NCBI RefSeq assembly: GCF_035582795.1
Contig: NC_134379.1
Coordinates: forward strand, 2,542,001-2,606,000
Source of the DNA: Mycteria americana
Lineage: Eukaryota; Chordata; Aves; Ciconiiformes; Ciconiidae
Direction of reading: 5' to 3'
Length of the DNA: 64,000 bases
The notes under the pieces are model-generated. The model ran no database searches and was not told the origin of the DNA. It was given only the letters and a program-made list of their open reading frames with translations. The position numbers and the translations under genes were made by a program. Positions 12,701-27,700 of this stretch are shown here, piece by piece (within the stretch, counting starts at the first letter, position 1; the number at the start of each line of letters is the position of its first letter).

Positions 12701-15700
12701 ATTAAACTCTTATGTCATATAAGTAAATTAATCTTTTAATACCAGGATTTCCCACTATGTACCCCCCTCTGCTTGCAGCAAGACACGCTGTGACAAAGCA
12801 ACTGCTCTAAGTCCAAGAGTGCGAATGCTGATTGGGAAAATACACAACGTCCTGGCTGAATCCAAGGGAAATGCTCTAATCCAAACCTCACTGGCAGCTG
12901 GATAATCTGTGTCTTAATTCAGCTTCCCAGCAGGCACTGGTCTGCTCGTGCAAGAGCAAGAGCGGGCTGGATGCTCTTCTACCAAGCATGACCCGAGGCC
13001 AACGCGACTGCTGGAGTCATGGCCTTAATTTCTTGCACTTGGCCGTGGGATTTCAGGCAGCGATTCCTGCCCTGCGCCCAGTTCTGCTGCCTTGCACGTC
13101 TGCGCTTCCAAAGTCAAACACAAAACGTACCACCGCAGGTGTGGAGAGACTGTTTATATACATACGTATATACATACAGGTATCTATATAGTAACGCTAA
13201 GTACGGTGCACTGGATATACCTGGTCAGCACTTGACCACATACAAAAAAAAAAAAAAAAAAAAAAGGAAGAAAAAGCAGAGGAAATATACTGTGATCAGC
13301 CCTGCAACGCATGGGCAGTACGCAGGAGCTGGAACGATGGAGCCACAACACGGACGTGCGTCCCTGGCTTGAAGCCCCAGTTGCCTGGGGTTCCTACACA
13401 CCAGGGACGTGACAATAAGGTAACGTCCACCACAGGCAAACAGGTTATCTGGCTAAACGAACACCATCGGCCGGCGGTGTACGATCGATACTGCCCAAGG
13501 CAGGGACCAGTTCCCTAACTGCTGACGATCACAATGTCGAGGGGTCTGAGAAGAGCAGGGGAGATTTCCCCAGCTCCTGGAAAGGTTTCTGTGCCTCACG
13601 TCGCGGGTGGAACCGCGTGGTTTGACACAGTCCCATTACAGCCATCTTCTTCCCTCTAATTTGGCTCATAACGGATGCAAAGTCCTCCTCCGTAATGAAG
13701 AACCATTTGCCGAGGTAAAAAGCAACCTATCTAAAAGCCGATATATTCTCCCCCACGTTCACCCAGTTAGAAATCCCCGTTTGGAATTTCAGCTTGCACT
13801 TGAGAACGCGTCTCTTTTGTCCTGCCTGACTTTACTGCAGAAAAGCCTCCTTTTGCCTCCCATTTCTGCACTGGGTGCCATCTTTAATGATGATGTATGG
13901 GTGTCCTTTCCCTCAGCGGTGCTGTGGGGAGGGGGTCAAACATGTGACACCGCCAGCATGTGTATCAACAGCAAATTATAAACCGTGTCAATCCAAGTTA
14001 ATGCAAAGCTGTAATCCTCTTTAACAAGAGATCAAATCAGTGCCATGAGTTATGTTCATTCTGTAATCTGATAAGAAATAGAGTGAGCCTCTAATAAAAG
14101 AGTAATGAGAGCCCTTAATGATGCTGTTAAAAGGTAGCGCCAGTTAAAATATTGCTGTTGTTCCAGCTGATTAGATCACTGTTGCATATTTGCACAATCT
14201 TGTTTTACCTGTCAGAATAACCCGAATCGTCTTGGGAGATAAAGGTGTTTGGACCCAACATCTGTGTCCTTAAAGAACGTCTCTCCTGCAAGTTACCATC
14301 CTCCAGAGGTGAAATAATGATGTTCATCAAACGTAGCAGTAATTTGATATTATACCTTTTTTTAAAGTGTCTGTGTTTAGTCTCTGTTCCACACACACGT
14401 ACAGTGCAGAGATCTGAAGATCTATATATCAAAGCTGACAGAGAGATATAAGAAAACCAAAATCCACACACAGATCTTCTTCCCAGGAACACAGACGTTA
14501 CCTGACCTTGCCACAACTAGGCTGTTTATAGGATCCACTCCTGCAGATACGGCAACTCTGCCCGTACTGAAAATAGGCTCACTTGCCTATGGACCTGCAG
14601 GCCTTCAGTGGGAACCTCTAGCCTCAGTTTGTCCATACAGAAATCCATCTGCCTAGCTCAGGAGCTTTCTGCGAGTGCACAGATGTCTGATCTCCTAAAA
14701 ACGTGAGGCTGGGCAGAGGTAGGCCAGCTGAAGGTGACTGCACAGAAGGTCTGGGTTCAACTACAGCTCTAGCCCAGACCTGCTGTGTCACCTTTGGCAA
14801 GTCACTGAGGCTCCTGACTCACGGATTTCTGGCCCCAAATGCCTTTGGAGATAGGGGCTATCATTTCTCTGTGCCTCATTTCCCAAAGTGTAAATCAGAG
14901 AAGACTGGCATCTTCCCAACTCTGTTGCACACGGTGGTACTGAAGGATGATTATATTAAAGATTACGCTACGCTAGATACTGGAGCAACGGGCTCAGCGA
15001 AGTACCCCAGGTCATGAAGATGGGAAGAGGAAAAGTGTATTTCAAGGGAACCCCAAGAAGTGGCACCCACACGATGCCACCCTCAAACCCAGGCGAAATC
15101 ACAACCAGAGAGAGATCAACCCTGTTCTAATCCTGGCTAATTCCTGCCCAAGACAGCTACCCTCTCCTCTGGACAACCACCGCAGCGCACTTACATTCAA
15201 GCTTTCGCCTTCAGGTTCCTTGTCTTAGGGCAGGCCCATTTACATAGCAATGACCTTGGACCGATTAGAAAAACCTTGGCCCAAGAGTACAATAAATGTA
15301 TTTAAGTCTATAAACATATACCCCAAGATAACCATAAAAATCACTTCCAGTGTATGTTTTAAAATACTACCAAAGAGGGGTTAAAATAGAGGAGGGCTCG
15401 AGGCCACCAGTGTCCCACACATTACAACGTAATATATGTGAGCGCAAGGTTAAACAGCCATGCCCATGCGTAGGGTGCATGAAAAACTGGCAAGTGGAAG
15501 ATTAATTGCCTGCACGAATGCTATTATTCCAACCAGCAGCAAGAATAAGAAAGAAAGTGGCAGTGATGTTGACAAAGGCAGTTATTGTACTTGTACGTTT
15601 CTTTTCTCAAATTCAGGCTGTAAAACAATTCTGGAGTGACTGTTCATCCCCTTCTCCATGCAGCGCTCAGGCTGCTTCTCCTCACACGCATTTGCTCTTT

Positions 15701-18700
15701 GTTTCCCCAGCCAGCGGCAGTGGCAAGTGATAAATTCGACGTGCCAGATTCCCAGAAGTCCTGGGCATCCCACAGCCTTGACACCACCAACCAGGGACCT
15801 TCAGGTGAGTGCTAGCAGTTCATTGCACTGTTCATTGCCAGAGTAGTGTAAAATGGCTCAAACGTACGGGAGAATCAGGCCCCAAATGTATTCTTAGGCT
15901 GCATTAGCTAAATATACAGAAAACATATTAAATATACGGAAATTAATTAAATATTAATTCAATATACAGCAAACAGCAAGGTATTACAGTGATACACAGA
16001 CCCGTGCCTTCAAAAGCACTTACCGCAAGCAAAGCAAGACAACAGTCACAGACAACTCCCCTCTGCTTTTGCCCCAGCGACGAAGGGCTTGTGCAGCTCG
16101 TCACGGGGAGCGAGGACTTGGCACAGCCAAGGAAGAACCAGAACTACACCACCACTCGCACCCCCGGACTCTACGCCATCGCCCCAAGCTTCTGCCCATC
16201 CACGGCTGCGCATACGTATGTTTTTATTGGCATTTTCCAGGTATCTACCTGCCACTGTAGCCACTGGTAGAACTTAAGGGGAATGTTCTGCCAGCTCTGT
16301 TTCTACAACCCCTTTTTTATATACAGCTCACTGACACTTTAAAATTTCTCACGCGACAACACAGAGCGCCCCGTTGTTCAGATGTGTATTTATTTTGGGG
16401 TCATGCCTTTTAAGTGCCTGACCAGAAAAAAAAATGGCTCAGAGCGTGATCACATCACTGTGAAGTGTATACTTGCATTTTCAATCTAGTAATTCACACT
16501 TGCAAACAATAAAATTACCTTCTTCTGTCACAAAGGAAAGCTGTTATCATTACTGCTTCCCTCTCATGCGTACAGGCCTGGTCCTTTCTTTTTAATTCAC
16601 CTGCAGTTTAAAGCAGACGTTGAATTCTTCTCGCCTTGTCCGGTACAGCTGTGTGCTGCTAGAGAGGTATTATGGCCCGTGGCAAGTGCAGGGGCATTTA
16701 AACAGGGATGTGAAGTGACCCCTAGAGAGTGGCTATGATTTTCAAAAAAATGACTGATAGCAGCAGATAGCTTCATTTTGGGAGAGTTGAACCAAAACAC
16801 CTATAGAGGCCTAATTTTCCGACACTGGCCGCTGCGGTATTTTGAATATGGTTTATGTCTGGATGCAAACACAAATGCTGTAAACTAGGGAGGAAAGGAA
16901 GGAAGCCAAGCTAAGTAACGCCCAGGTTTTCAGTGTGCAAAGCAAGAATGCCCAGCCAAACGTGGAAGGGCTGCTGCAAAAAGGAAGCAAGAATCTGTTC
17001 TTAAAGCCCACATTGAACAGGACAAGAAATAATGGGCCTAAATTACAGCAGAGGGAAATTTAAGCTCAACATTAGGGCTAAACAATGCCAAAGCACATCC
17101 CGTGGGGAAGAAGCTGCAGAGAAACTGCTTAAGGAAGACTGTAATGCCTGCAATAGGCAAATGTAAGGCATATTTTTTGTGTTACAGGTAACCAGCAGGT
17201 ATTTTGGCAAACAGTGAGGAAAGCTTAGGCTTCTATTTGTGTATCTGTCTCTTGTCTGAAACAAAAGCTTTCCTATGTGTGTTAAAAAATGAAATAATAC
17301 TACTACTATTACTAAACCACTGTTTTTTACAGGCACTTCTCAACAGCAGAGCTCCGTTGCTCAGAAGGGGAATCGGAGTCACAGAAACGCAGAGCGACCT
17401 GCTCAAGGTCATCCACGAAGCCACTGGCAGAGCTAGGAACAGAACCTGCCCAGCCCGAGTCCGGCATTGCCCCATCCGTGTCCAGGGTTTGCTTGAAAGC
17501 CTGATCTTGGCAGAGCGGGATACAGCTGCCCACATGGTACGACCCTCAGGCACGCTTGCTGGTGTGCATCAACCAACAGTCTCGCTCTAGACGGCTAAAC
17601 CAACATCAGGAGATAAGTGAGGAAAATGCCATTAACAGAAAATATGGCGGGCCTCCAAAGTGACTAATAAACTTAATGTAAGAAATAAGTTCCCGCAGTC
17701 AGACAATAAGCAGCAGCAGCTGCTGCCACGCTGCTGCCACCAAAGACTCAGTAAAACATGCAAGCGATGTAATAACCCGCTCAATGTGGAGAAAAACCCC
17801 AGGAGACGTTTTCAGTAAACCAAATGTCAAACGCTCTGTCCCTACCACAATGATAACTATGTCGACACAGCGTACCGTAGATAGCATCCTATTAGCTGTA
17901 ATAGCTTCTGAGGGTCAGCCAGACCCTGTGCAGTTTGTGGTGGACTCAAGGTGCCTCCCGAGAAGCGGGGGGAATAAGGGTTATGGAGATGGCAGCCGAT
18001 GAAGTGTAGCCGAGGCCTGAGAAGGCTGTTGTGCAGAATGACTCCACTGTCCCAGCTGTTTCGATGCACTTCACGTTTGCATTGACTTGCTGGAGGATTT
18101 TGGCTTACAGAATGCATTTTCTATGCAACTTTTGGAACACAAGTGAGTGCGGTGGACTGCGAAGGAGGAGGCAATGTCACCTCTGGGGACAGCAAACGTA
18201 GTGTAACTCCTAGATTATTAGCATCAGCCTCACTATTTTTTTTCACCTTCCTCCCCCTCACGCCCCCCCCATGCAAGCTGAGCTTGCCTTCGTTCTGGGG
18301 ACAGAGCAGGGGTCTGTATGCCTGCCTAACCTGTACGACAGTGCAATACGTATCATACGCAAAAAAGGACAGACACCCTAACCTCATTCAAAATTCTCAA
18401 AGAGTAAGTAATAACCACTCAACTGGACATAATACTAAGATAAATACTAGAGTCACGGGTATTATTAATGCATATGGTATGAACCGGTTCTTCCTAAACA
18501 CACATATGCCACCTGCTAATTACCCTCAGACAAAAAGATGTGGGGAATGAACAGCACATCCCAGAGCAATTTCTACAGGATGGTTCGGCTCTACTAGGAA
18601 TGTGTGTCTATCCTGCCCCATGTTTTCTTTGGGGCTTTCCAAAACAGCAAAGACTCCAGTTCCATACAGGTAAGGAGGTCCTTGCCAGCTGGGAAGCACA

Positions 18701-21700
18701 GAGAGCTGCTGCCTCAGGGCCTGCACAGCAGAAACAAAAATGCACTTGGTTGTTTGCTAAATAAGCAAAAGCGTGTATGTCTAATCTCACAGTGCCAAAG
18801 CCACTCGTGTCCCTCTCCTCCTATGACCCAGGTAAGGGGGTGGAAGAACTGGCCAGCTTATACGGCTGGAGGCATAGCTTTCTTCACCCTACACATCCGA
18901 CACATTTATTTTTGTGGCGAGAGGATCTAGACAATAGTCAGAAATCAGAGCAGTTTTCTCACTTGAAAAAAAAAAGAAAAAAAGAAAGAGTAAAGAAACT
19001 ATGAGAAAGATGCATGATGAAACAGCACAGGTCTTATTATGGACACAAAACATCTTAGTGCCAGCTTACTGGTGAGCTCTCATCCAGAAGTCTGTGCAAT
19101 ACCCCAAAAGGCAACGGTCTAGGAACAGCAGGTATTTGGTTTCCATTTCGCAAACAGACAAATGACATCTCTCTCGCACAAAGCACAAACATGTTCCACA
19201 ACCCAGGGGAAAGATGTTTCTCAAGCCTTCTACATCCATTCACTGGAAAAATTATTCCACCTCCTTCCCACAAAAAGCTCAGCATTTCCAGATTTAGTTT
19301 AAAAATGTAATACTTAAGAAATACGGGTGTATATGTAGAAAAACTACCTAGCAACTATGCATAAAACTTCATTGATATTTTCTTTACTAATTAGCACATT
19401 AAAACTTTATAGTCTTCCAGTAAAATTCTTCACTCTTTAAATAGACATAAACACAAGCAACATTTAGGCCTTGAGTGAATCTTGACTGAACTATTCCAGT
19501 TATTAACTGCTTTAAGAAAATGCATACCAAACAGAATTTAGAACAGTTGTCGTATCTGTCAAAAGACAAGTTCTTTCTAAGTTTCGATTATACCTGACGA
19601 CACCAGATAACTCAGTTGTCTATTTCCAAAATAATTCCATAAAACTAAAAGATTTCAAAATCGGAAGCGTTTCAAAGCAGGAATCAAAATGTAGGTACTG
19701 AGATTTATGAAAATTTCTTGTTTGGTGTCACAGTAATTACAGAGTGAAAGCTCAGCCAGACTGCCTGGACAGATGTGACCAAGACACCCAGGCTATGATG
19801 CCAGTGACAAATGGTTAACTGATAAGAAGAAATGGAGGGGGCGACAGACTGAAGAACAGGTCAATATCATGCTGTCATGAAGCCATTTGAGAAACATAAT
19901 TAATCTATTACTCACCTGGCATCATCATTCATTGTACAGTGGTCAATAGGTGCCATGAAGCTCACCAGCTTGCTATGGACATGATACCTGAATAGTGCAG
20001 GAAATAAGCAGGCAGCACATTAGTAACTATTAATGAAAAGGAAATGTTGCTGCTTGATTAGAAGCAGCCTGAGATGCAAAGCCCTGCCTTTCCCGGTGGC
20101 TATCTAATGAGTCACTAGTCGTAGCCGGCAATTCCCCCTCCCCTCCCTCCTCCTCCTTTCTTATAACATGGACACAAGAGTAATCAGGCGATACAATGAA
20201 CCGAATAGCAAGCAAATCCTTTTTTGTTGCAGCTAGAAAGAGGACATACAGCATCCATTAACTGTGTGCCAGTACCTAATGAGACTCCCAGACAGACAAC
20301 CTGAAAAGTCAGAGACAGAGAAACAAGAACTCGTTTTCAGCCTTCCGTTCAGCTGGTGTCTTAACCACCTTCTGGAATTTGTGCCCAAAGAGCCCACTGC
20401 AGGCAGCAGAAGCGTCAGAGCATCAGACCTTCCCAAGCATCCATCTGCTATCGCTTTTTCCTTGCTCTGTGGTGTCTAGGGCCCTAAAGCATACCAAAGT
20501 CCCACTCTGCTAGCCATACCCGTAGCTGGAAAGTCTTACCCTGAATAACTTACAAATGGAGCATGTAAAAACAGGCAAAGGAGGAGACAGCAAAAAGACC
20601 TGTGCAAAGAAGAGATGGGGCATGTCCAAGGTGATACACTGCTGCATCTGTCAGCTTCTGATCCACCAAAATATTTCTGCAAGCTGTACTGCACCTCCAC
20701 AGGATGAGAGAAAATGGCCTCAAGTTGCGCCAGGGGAGGTTTAGATGGGGTAATAAGAAATTTTACTTCACGGAAGGGGTTCTCAAGCACTGGAACAGGC
20801 TGCCCAGGGAAGGGGTTGAGTCACCATCCCTGGAGGTATTTAAAAGCCGTTTGGATGAGGGGCTTAGGGACATGGTGTAGTGGTGGGCTTGGTAGTGTTA
20901 GGCTTACGGTTGGACTTGATGATCTTAAAGGTCTTTCCAACCTATAGGATTCTGTGATTCCAGACATGGGATCCCCTTCCCGCTTTCCACACTGGGCTAG
21001 GAACTTGCGGTAGCTTTTCATGACTTATATTCAAGGACCTGACATATAAAATTTAACAGAGTACTGAAAAACTCTGAATGAAAAGGTGGCTTTAAACCCT
21101 AGTGTCTAAGGGCAGGGGCTTCCAAACCAATGGCTTTTGGTGTACACTACCATGCTGCCAACCCAAGTTGGAAATGTTTTATCCAAGCTGCTGCTATTTT
21201 TAGAGCTTGACAAATAGCAGGCAAAAGGATTCACAACCATTTGCCCAGAATCACCTTTCCACTCTGTCACCTCTGCACTCCCTTTTGTTTGCTTATGCAG
21301 GAACATTCCCTCGAGGGGATTTTTAGCTCACAAGACTATTTCAGAATGACTCTTCAGGCACAGCACACACTCGCCCTTACACAAGGGCTTCTCCGCACAA
21401 TCAAGTCTTTGTCGCTCGTAATGGAAGGAACTGCCCTGGTCTGAGGCTGTAATGACTGAGTCAGGGAACAGACATAGCCATGCAGGGCTAGTACTGCACC
21501 AACCAACAGGTCAATAGGCTGGACTATGAAATAGTTTGCTTACGAGACATTAACAACTGATGGATTCATAGAGATCAAAGCTTATACAGGGCCAGTCTGC
21601 GCAGCGGCAAGGGGACTTAGCAATTCTGATAAATGCTCTGACCCGAGTTGTTTGTCCAGAACTAATTACTGTCACATTTTTTAAATCGGGACTTTAAAAA

Positions 21701-24700
21701 TCCCAGTCTAGCAGATATAAAATATTTAATTTCATTCACAGAAAGACAGCCCATGCAGCACAGGACCAGAAATCACTGACAGGAAAAATAGGTGTGCACA
21801 CATCACTCCGTCACATCTGCCTCAAGAAAAGGCATGTCCTAGCAAGGGACAGCAGAGTTCTAGGCACCAGCTTTCTTAAGCTCAACTGTGGAGTTTTAGG
21901 ATGAGCTCACTTCCCCTCTTAGTGCCCCAATTTTCCTGTCTATGAAGGGGACGGGTACTCATGTCAAGCAGAAGATCGACTGCTTTTGAAAGCACTTGAA
22001 GATCCTCAGACCCTACAATAAACAAGCAGATTTCATCCAAACATGCTATAACATTGAAGGTTTGCTAAAGGATTACTATAAAGGAAGAATTATGGAGACA
22101 GATGAAACTTAGTATGTGATGCTTTGCTTTCCAGGATCAAAAAGTCCTTCACGAAAACAAATCTAAGCACTGCTGCCCCCATTTTAGAGAAGGAAAAAGA
22201 AGAACAGAGGATAAGTGATCTGCTTGGGGTGACACTTGAGTCTCTCAGTGAAGAACCAACTATTTAAAAACACCCATTTGGGCTCTACTGGACTATTCTG
22301 AAAAGATGCTGGAGCTTAACTGCATGTTAATCCTAAACACAGACAATGACCCTTTTTTCTTTTATTGATATTTTCCCTGCAGGGTCAGTGCAACTTTTAT
22401 TTAAAGAAGAAAAAAAAAGCACCTAAGATCTAAGAGGCAATTGACTTGGCGAGATAGCTGATCTCTCAGGAATGCTGAAGCGCACAGATTGCACACAATG
22501 AGAGACTTCCCCATTATTCCTGGAGGTTTACGAGTCTGACTCAGTTGTGTGATGTTGTCAGTAGTTTTGACTGAATCATGAATATATCCAATTATGTGTG
22601 ATGCTGACAGAAAAGAATATTGATAGTCAATAATTATAGGCTTTTCAGGCCAACAAAGTAGCTCTTCCCTCTTTTAATAAATTATCTTATGACATCTATC
22701 TTAAAAATTGCTATGCCAGGCCTGACCCAGACTGACTCCACTGACTTTCTATCAGATGCCATCTAAACTCACGATTTATAGTTTACTCACAAAAGGATGG
22801 TTAATGTTGCGGATTTTTCAGGAAGCAGTGCAGCTTTTCAGCATGCCTCCCTGCCACAAACACCTCCTCCGCTACAAATCATGCAGTCATGCTAAACTCA
22901 GGGAGACTAATATATCTGCTCTGCAACAGGGAAAAAAAAAACCTATCCTCCCCAGACTGCTTCCCTTTCCACCCTACCGCGTGGAAGATTCTTCCACTGG
23001 AAACACAAGGGGAGAGATCAACCCAAATTAGTGATCCAGGAGTCAAGATGTGAAATGCTTTGAAGCTAAAGCAAGCTGCGATGGGACTTACAAAAATAAA
23101 GAGAGATTAGATACCAAATTCCAGTTGACAGTCAGTGGGAAATAGACATCTACCTCACTGAGGCATTTCTGCACATCTTCCCCTGGAGCTGCTATCCACG
23201 TTTGAGTCAGCTAAATATATATTGCACAAGAGGTGTTTATTGGCTTTCACTGGAAATTACGGCCCCAAATCACTTAGGGACATCTGAACACCTCTCTGCA
23301 GTCTTTTCTGAGACCAAAGAACGCTCTTGCCAAGACTGATCTGGGCAATGCTCACAGGCTGCATCCAACCGAGTCTGCTTATTCTACGCTCAGAAAACAT
23401 TAAGATTCCCCAGTGGATGCCCCAGAGCAAGACATCTTGCCCTAAAAGGCATGAATAAGCCTACCAATGCACCCCAGAGCCAACCCAGCACAGTCAGACT
23501 TTATTTGGCAAAATGAGAACTTCTTGCAGCAGCTGTCACCCACCGGATTCTCCTTCCTTTACTGGCTTTTCTGTCCACTTTCTTCTTTATTTTGCTTCGT
23601 AACTTCTGGATGGCCAGCCATTGCCTGAGGAATGCAGAACGACAGTTACACAACTTTTAGAGCCCCCAGGAACATGAGCATTAGGTACACTGGGGCCCTT
23701 CCCGGCCCTTCTACCTATCGCATTTGCACAAATGAAGGAGGTCAGAACCTCAGGGAAACAAGTATGAAACTTCAAGTGCCCGTGGTACTGCTTCACTCCA
23801 CAGACTTGGCATTTAAACAGTAAGCGTTTCTCCTGGCTCCAGCCACAATGGGACACGCAGACCAGACCTGCTGATCCCGATGAGACCATCACTGTTCAGT
23901 GAGACTATTCTACCTGCAGGGAAACCCATAGAGGCCACAAGCTTGGCTCTGTTTTTCATGCCTTCTTGATTATTGACTATTTTTAGGAATCTTTAGAATT
24001 AAAAATAAAATCTTTACAAAATATAAATGCTAAAATCTGTAAAAAAATGTCTTTACAGGTACTGCTTTTTTGTTTCAGCCTTGATTACTAGAATGACTTC
24101 TGTTTTGCATGTAGAAAGCCCGTAGCAGAATAGATGGTCTGCCACATCCTAAACTGATTCTTTAAGTGAGATAGGTTATGCTAACTTCATGAACAGAATC
24201 ACCATGATGCAGTAGATGCTCTGAATTTATTTCCTCTCTCGGTTTTGCAAAGTATATTGCAAATTATAAGCAAGTATTTCTCCCCACCCCCTCTGACTTA
24301 GACCTGGCAAATCTAGCAAGAAGCCCTATATAATGCTCCAACTATTACTACACAAAACTACAAAAGAAAGAAAAGCAATAAAAGCTTTCAGAAAGTGCTG
24401 TCCGACCCCCGGCTGTATTTAGAAGGAAGAGCTCAACTCCTCAAACAGAACTTCACCAAGTCAAAGAAGTTTTCAGCAGGGGAAAACTTCTACTAGTTAT
24501 AAATATTTTTTTACGAAAACGGGCGTCATCTTACCTGATTTATACAATGAAAACTCGACATCAGGGAAAAAAATCTAGCAAAATCCAATTACTGCAATCT
24601 TAATATAATCTTAATTACTGTAATCTATTTTATTGTAAAGTCAGATAAATGTACAATGTAATCACCACTTAAATGTAATTTTGTCTATATCATGTTAAAT

Positions 24701-27700
24701 TATAGTGAATAGCTTTCCATAATATTCCAGACATACACAAAATAAATTTGACACATTGCACTAAAATTTGGGTAATATTTTACAAGGATAAAAGTTATTC
24801 CGCCATCACAAAATTTCCTAATGCATTTTCTCCCCCTCCGCATACACATACCCCCATAGCACTTTTTCAGTGGAGAGCCCTATTCCAGCATTTTCAGCCT
24901 TCCTCTGCTTTTACACTTTTCTAAATTATAGCCCATGGCTATTTAAATGTACACTGTTCATTAAGTGGTATTTGGAAGATTCTTCATTTTCTAACTATAG
25001 AATTAAACAGAGAAATAAGAGCTTCCCTGCATGGAATTCTACTTTACTTCTGCACCCAGGAAATGTTCCCTGATATTTTACAGCAGGGAGAGCGCATACA
25101 CAGGAATTGCTTTAACTGATCTCACAACAGAAGGTTTGCGCCTCTAAAACAATGACAGATCAGAGCTCATAATGAGAAAAGGCCAAATTTCAGCAGCGGG
25201 CAGTCACTTTGTCGAGTTCCCCCTCGCTAGGGTCGGTTACGACACCCCTCTATGGATTCCCTTTGTGCTGCCTGAACCACTGAGAGACAGAAACATCCAA
25301 AGTCTGGAACAAGCCTTTTACAACTGGAAAGTATCTTCAGGGGATCGCAGACAAACCAGGGCACAGCTCAAAGGCTGGCAAACTCGGAGTCAGACAGTGT
25401 GATCCATAACTAAGGAATACGTTACAGAGGATGACTGTTCTGACTAATGGCGTACTGTTTTGTTAATTTGTTGTGCAATTTCTTACACCCAGATGCTTTC
25501 TCCAGAGTCATTCAAAATTTTGCCCTCCTCAATGAACTGGACTGGAAGCCCAGAAGTAGTTTTGCACTTCTGGACTGGAATGCAGTGCTGGGGTGAAGCT
25601 AGTGCTGTTACAGACAACTTCCTACTTACCTGCCCATTGCTACCTGGTCATTGGGGTCCAATGAAGTGGTTTTACGTTCTATAAGTTCTCGAAGGAGCTA
25701 CAAGAAAGACAACAATCCCATTTAAAAGCACAGTAAAGACATGTTAACGCAAACAGGCTCACAGGTTTCTCAGAAGACTTAAGAAATTAGCTGCCAAGTT
25801 CCCAAGGGAACCTGTATGCCTCATTTCTTGAAACTCCCTAGAAAACCCCAAGCCAAGAACCAAGGCTTTTTAACATTTCCTCTGCACAAAAGAGTCTTCC
25901 AAGGGAAACAGCTGATATCTCTGAAAAGGTTCAAGCAAGGAAGCAGAACCCTCTGTTAAAAGTGTAAGTTACTGTAGATCATCCCCCTCTTCCAAAAAGG
26001 TCCCCACAGAATATGTGACTGGGGCATAACACTGAAGGCCACTACAAAGAGCTTCTGTATATAAGTTCATTTCAGATGGATCTAGGAATAATATAACCTT
26101 CCTTTCAACACATCATGGTTTATTTAGGTGACATGTAGCATCATATCATTCATCCAGAGAGAATCTAAAAGGGTATGCAGAGCCAGAGGGGCACAACTTA
26201 GCAGCACCATGGTCCAAGCACAAGGAGCCCCACATGGGCGAAGCAAACTGATGATCTTCAGTCCAAGCAATGGCAAAGGACTGGAATCCCTGGGGACACT
26301 GCAAAGCCCCCTCTGGGATTGTCAGACGGGGCAATCGTTCGGCAACTGCTCATCCCAGGAGCCCAGAGCAAAGTGTACAACCCCACAGCGGGCAAAGAGG
26401 TGGCAAGCCTGGGGGGATGTGAGCAGCTAAGCCTGACAGGAGATGGTCATTTCTCACCTGGAGGGGCAGAATGAAGAACTCAGCTTGTATTTCAGAGGCT
26501 GGTACTCTTCCGTGGGCTTTTGGAAGGATAAAAAAGGCCTGAATCTTCACAGGCTGTTGTGTACACAACTCCCATGGGCAAGAGATGTAAGGCAGGCAGA
26601 TCTGCAGGAAGACCTCTGCCCCACAGGTCTCGCCCCACACTTTGAGTGGGGAGGGCAGGGGGGAACTGAAACACTTCACCAAACAGAAGTCAAACATTGC
26701 TGGGCAGTAACGCTCGCCCTGAGGAACAGCACGGCAAAATAATTTTTACAGCTAGAGCAGGAACTCTCAAACAGGCTTTTCTATTTCTTTTCATGTCCTG
26801 AGGGTTGGGTTTTGTCCTTTTTGCTTCCTGCAGCCAAAGAATATTGTGAACAGCCTTTTTGGATACTTGACCAGCGCTGTATGTTTATCACCACTCACTG
26901 TAAATTGTACGTGCTGTGCCTTGGGTATTAGCCAACATATTAACACAAAGAACAGAAATAAACCCTCCGAAACTGAGGGGCACAGACTGCTTTCTAGATG
27001 CCAACATTTCACTGACTAGTGAAGTTACTGCCTCAGCTCAGAAAGGACCCGAAACAGACCCACCTGGAAACCAGAGAGTCCAGGCAATTCCACAACGATG
27101 CTAAAGAAGAAAGGATGAATGACGTTTTTCCTCCACCCTATACTTTCGCTCAAGTTGGAGAGCTGGACTGCAATGGTCAATCGAGGTACAGTAACACTCA
27201 CGGAAAGCAGGGCTTGGGGAGCAGCCGTGGTCCTGGCTACAGTCTTCACCTGGCCCAAGACAGCACGCACAGGCAAGGCAAGAGGACAAGAAAGAAGCTC
27301 CACACCCCCCCGGCAGCCGGGGATGTGTATGAGAAAAGACCAGCTCAAGTGAGACGCGGCATTTCTGAGCACAGCTCAGCTCCTGGCTACGGCTGTGCGC
27401 AGAGCAGCCTGCCCTCAGACGGCTTCCCAGGCGCCGACGCTGCCCCACCGAGCGCAGCTGACACCAAAAGCGGTCCCGGGCACAGTGCTACGTGAGAAAC
27501 TCGCTGACCCCCAAAGTTTCTGATCACTTAAGTACACTACTGGAGCGAGGGAGGGAAAAGGCATGCACCCCACAAAAGAAAAATGCCATAAAGGTAGATG
27601 GGTATCATTTTACGACCCTTTTTTTTTTTTTCAAGTAAGAGACACTCAAGCAACAGAGATAATATTTATACCTGTCCACATCTTTCCTCTCCTTCAAGGC

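Larger units (their letters stand above)
3754..19915 (-). other. AATF intron 11 (16.2 kb)
   Basis: No coding sequence supported. The portion up to about 13.5 kb is rich in CpG, with several GC-rich patches (about 7910-8050, 8940-9450, 10590-10760), and is more AT-rich beyond. It contains a CR1 fragment, a palindrome, homopolymers and MIR-like fossils, listed separately. A short tandem copy of GGCTCAGACCCCATCAT lies near 5573-5608. Confidence 0.85.
19988..23543 (-). other. AATF intron 10
   Basis: No coding sequence. Holds a CR1 fragment near 20.7-20.96 kb and two MIR-like fossils near 21.9 and 22.2 kb, plus a candidate conserved stretch near 22.5 kb. Confidence 0.85.
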
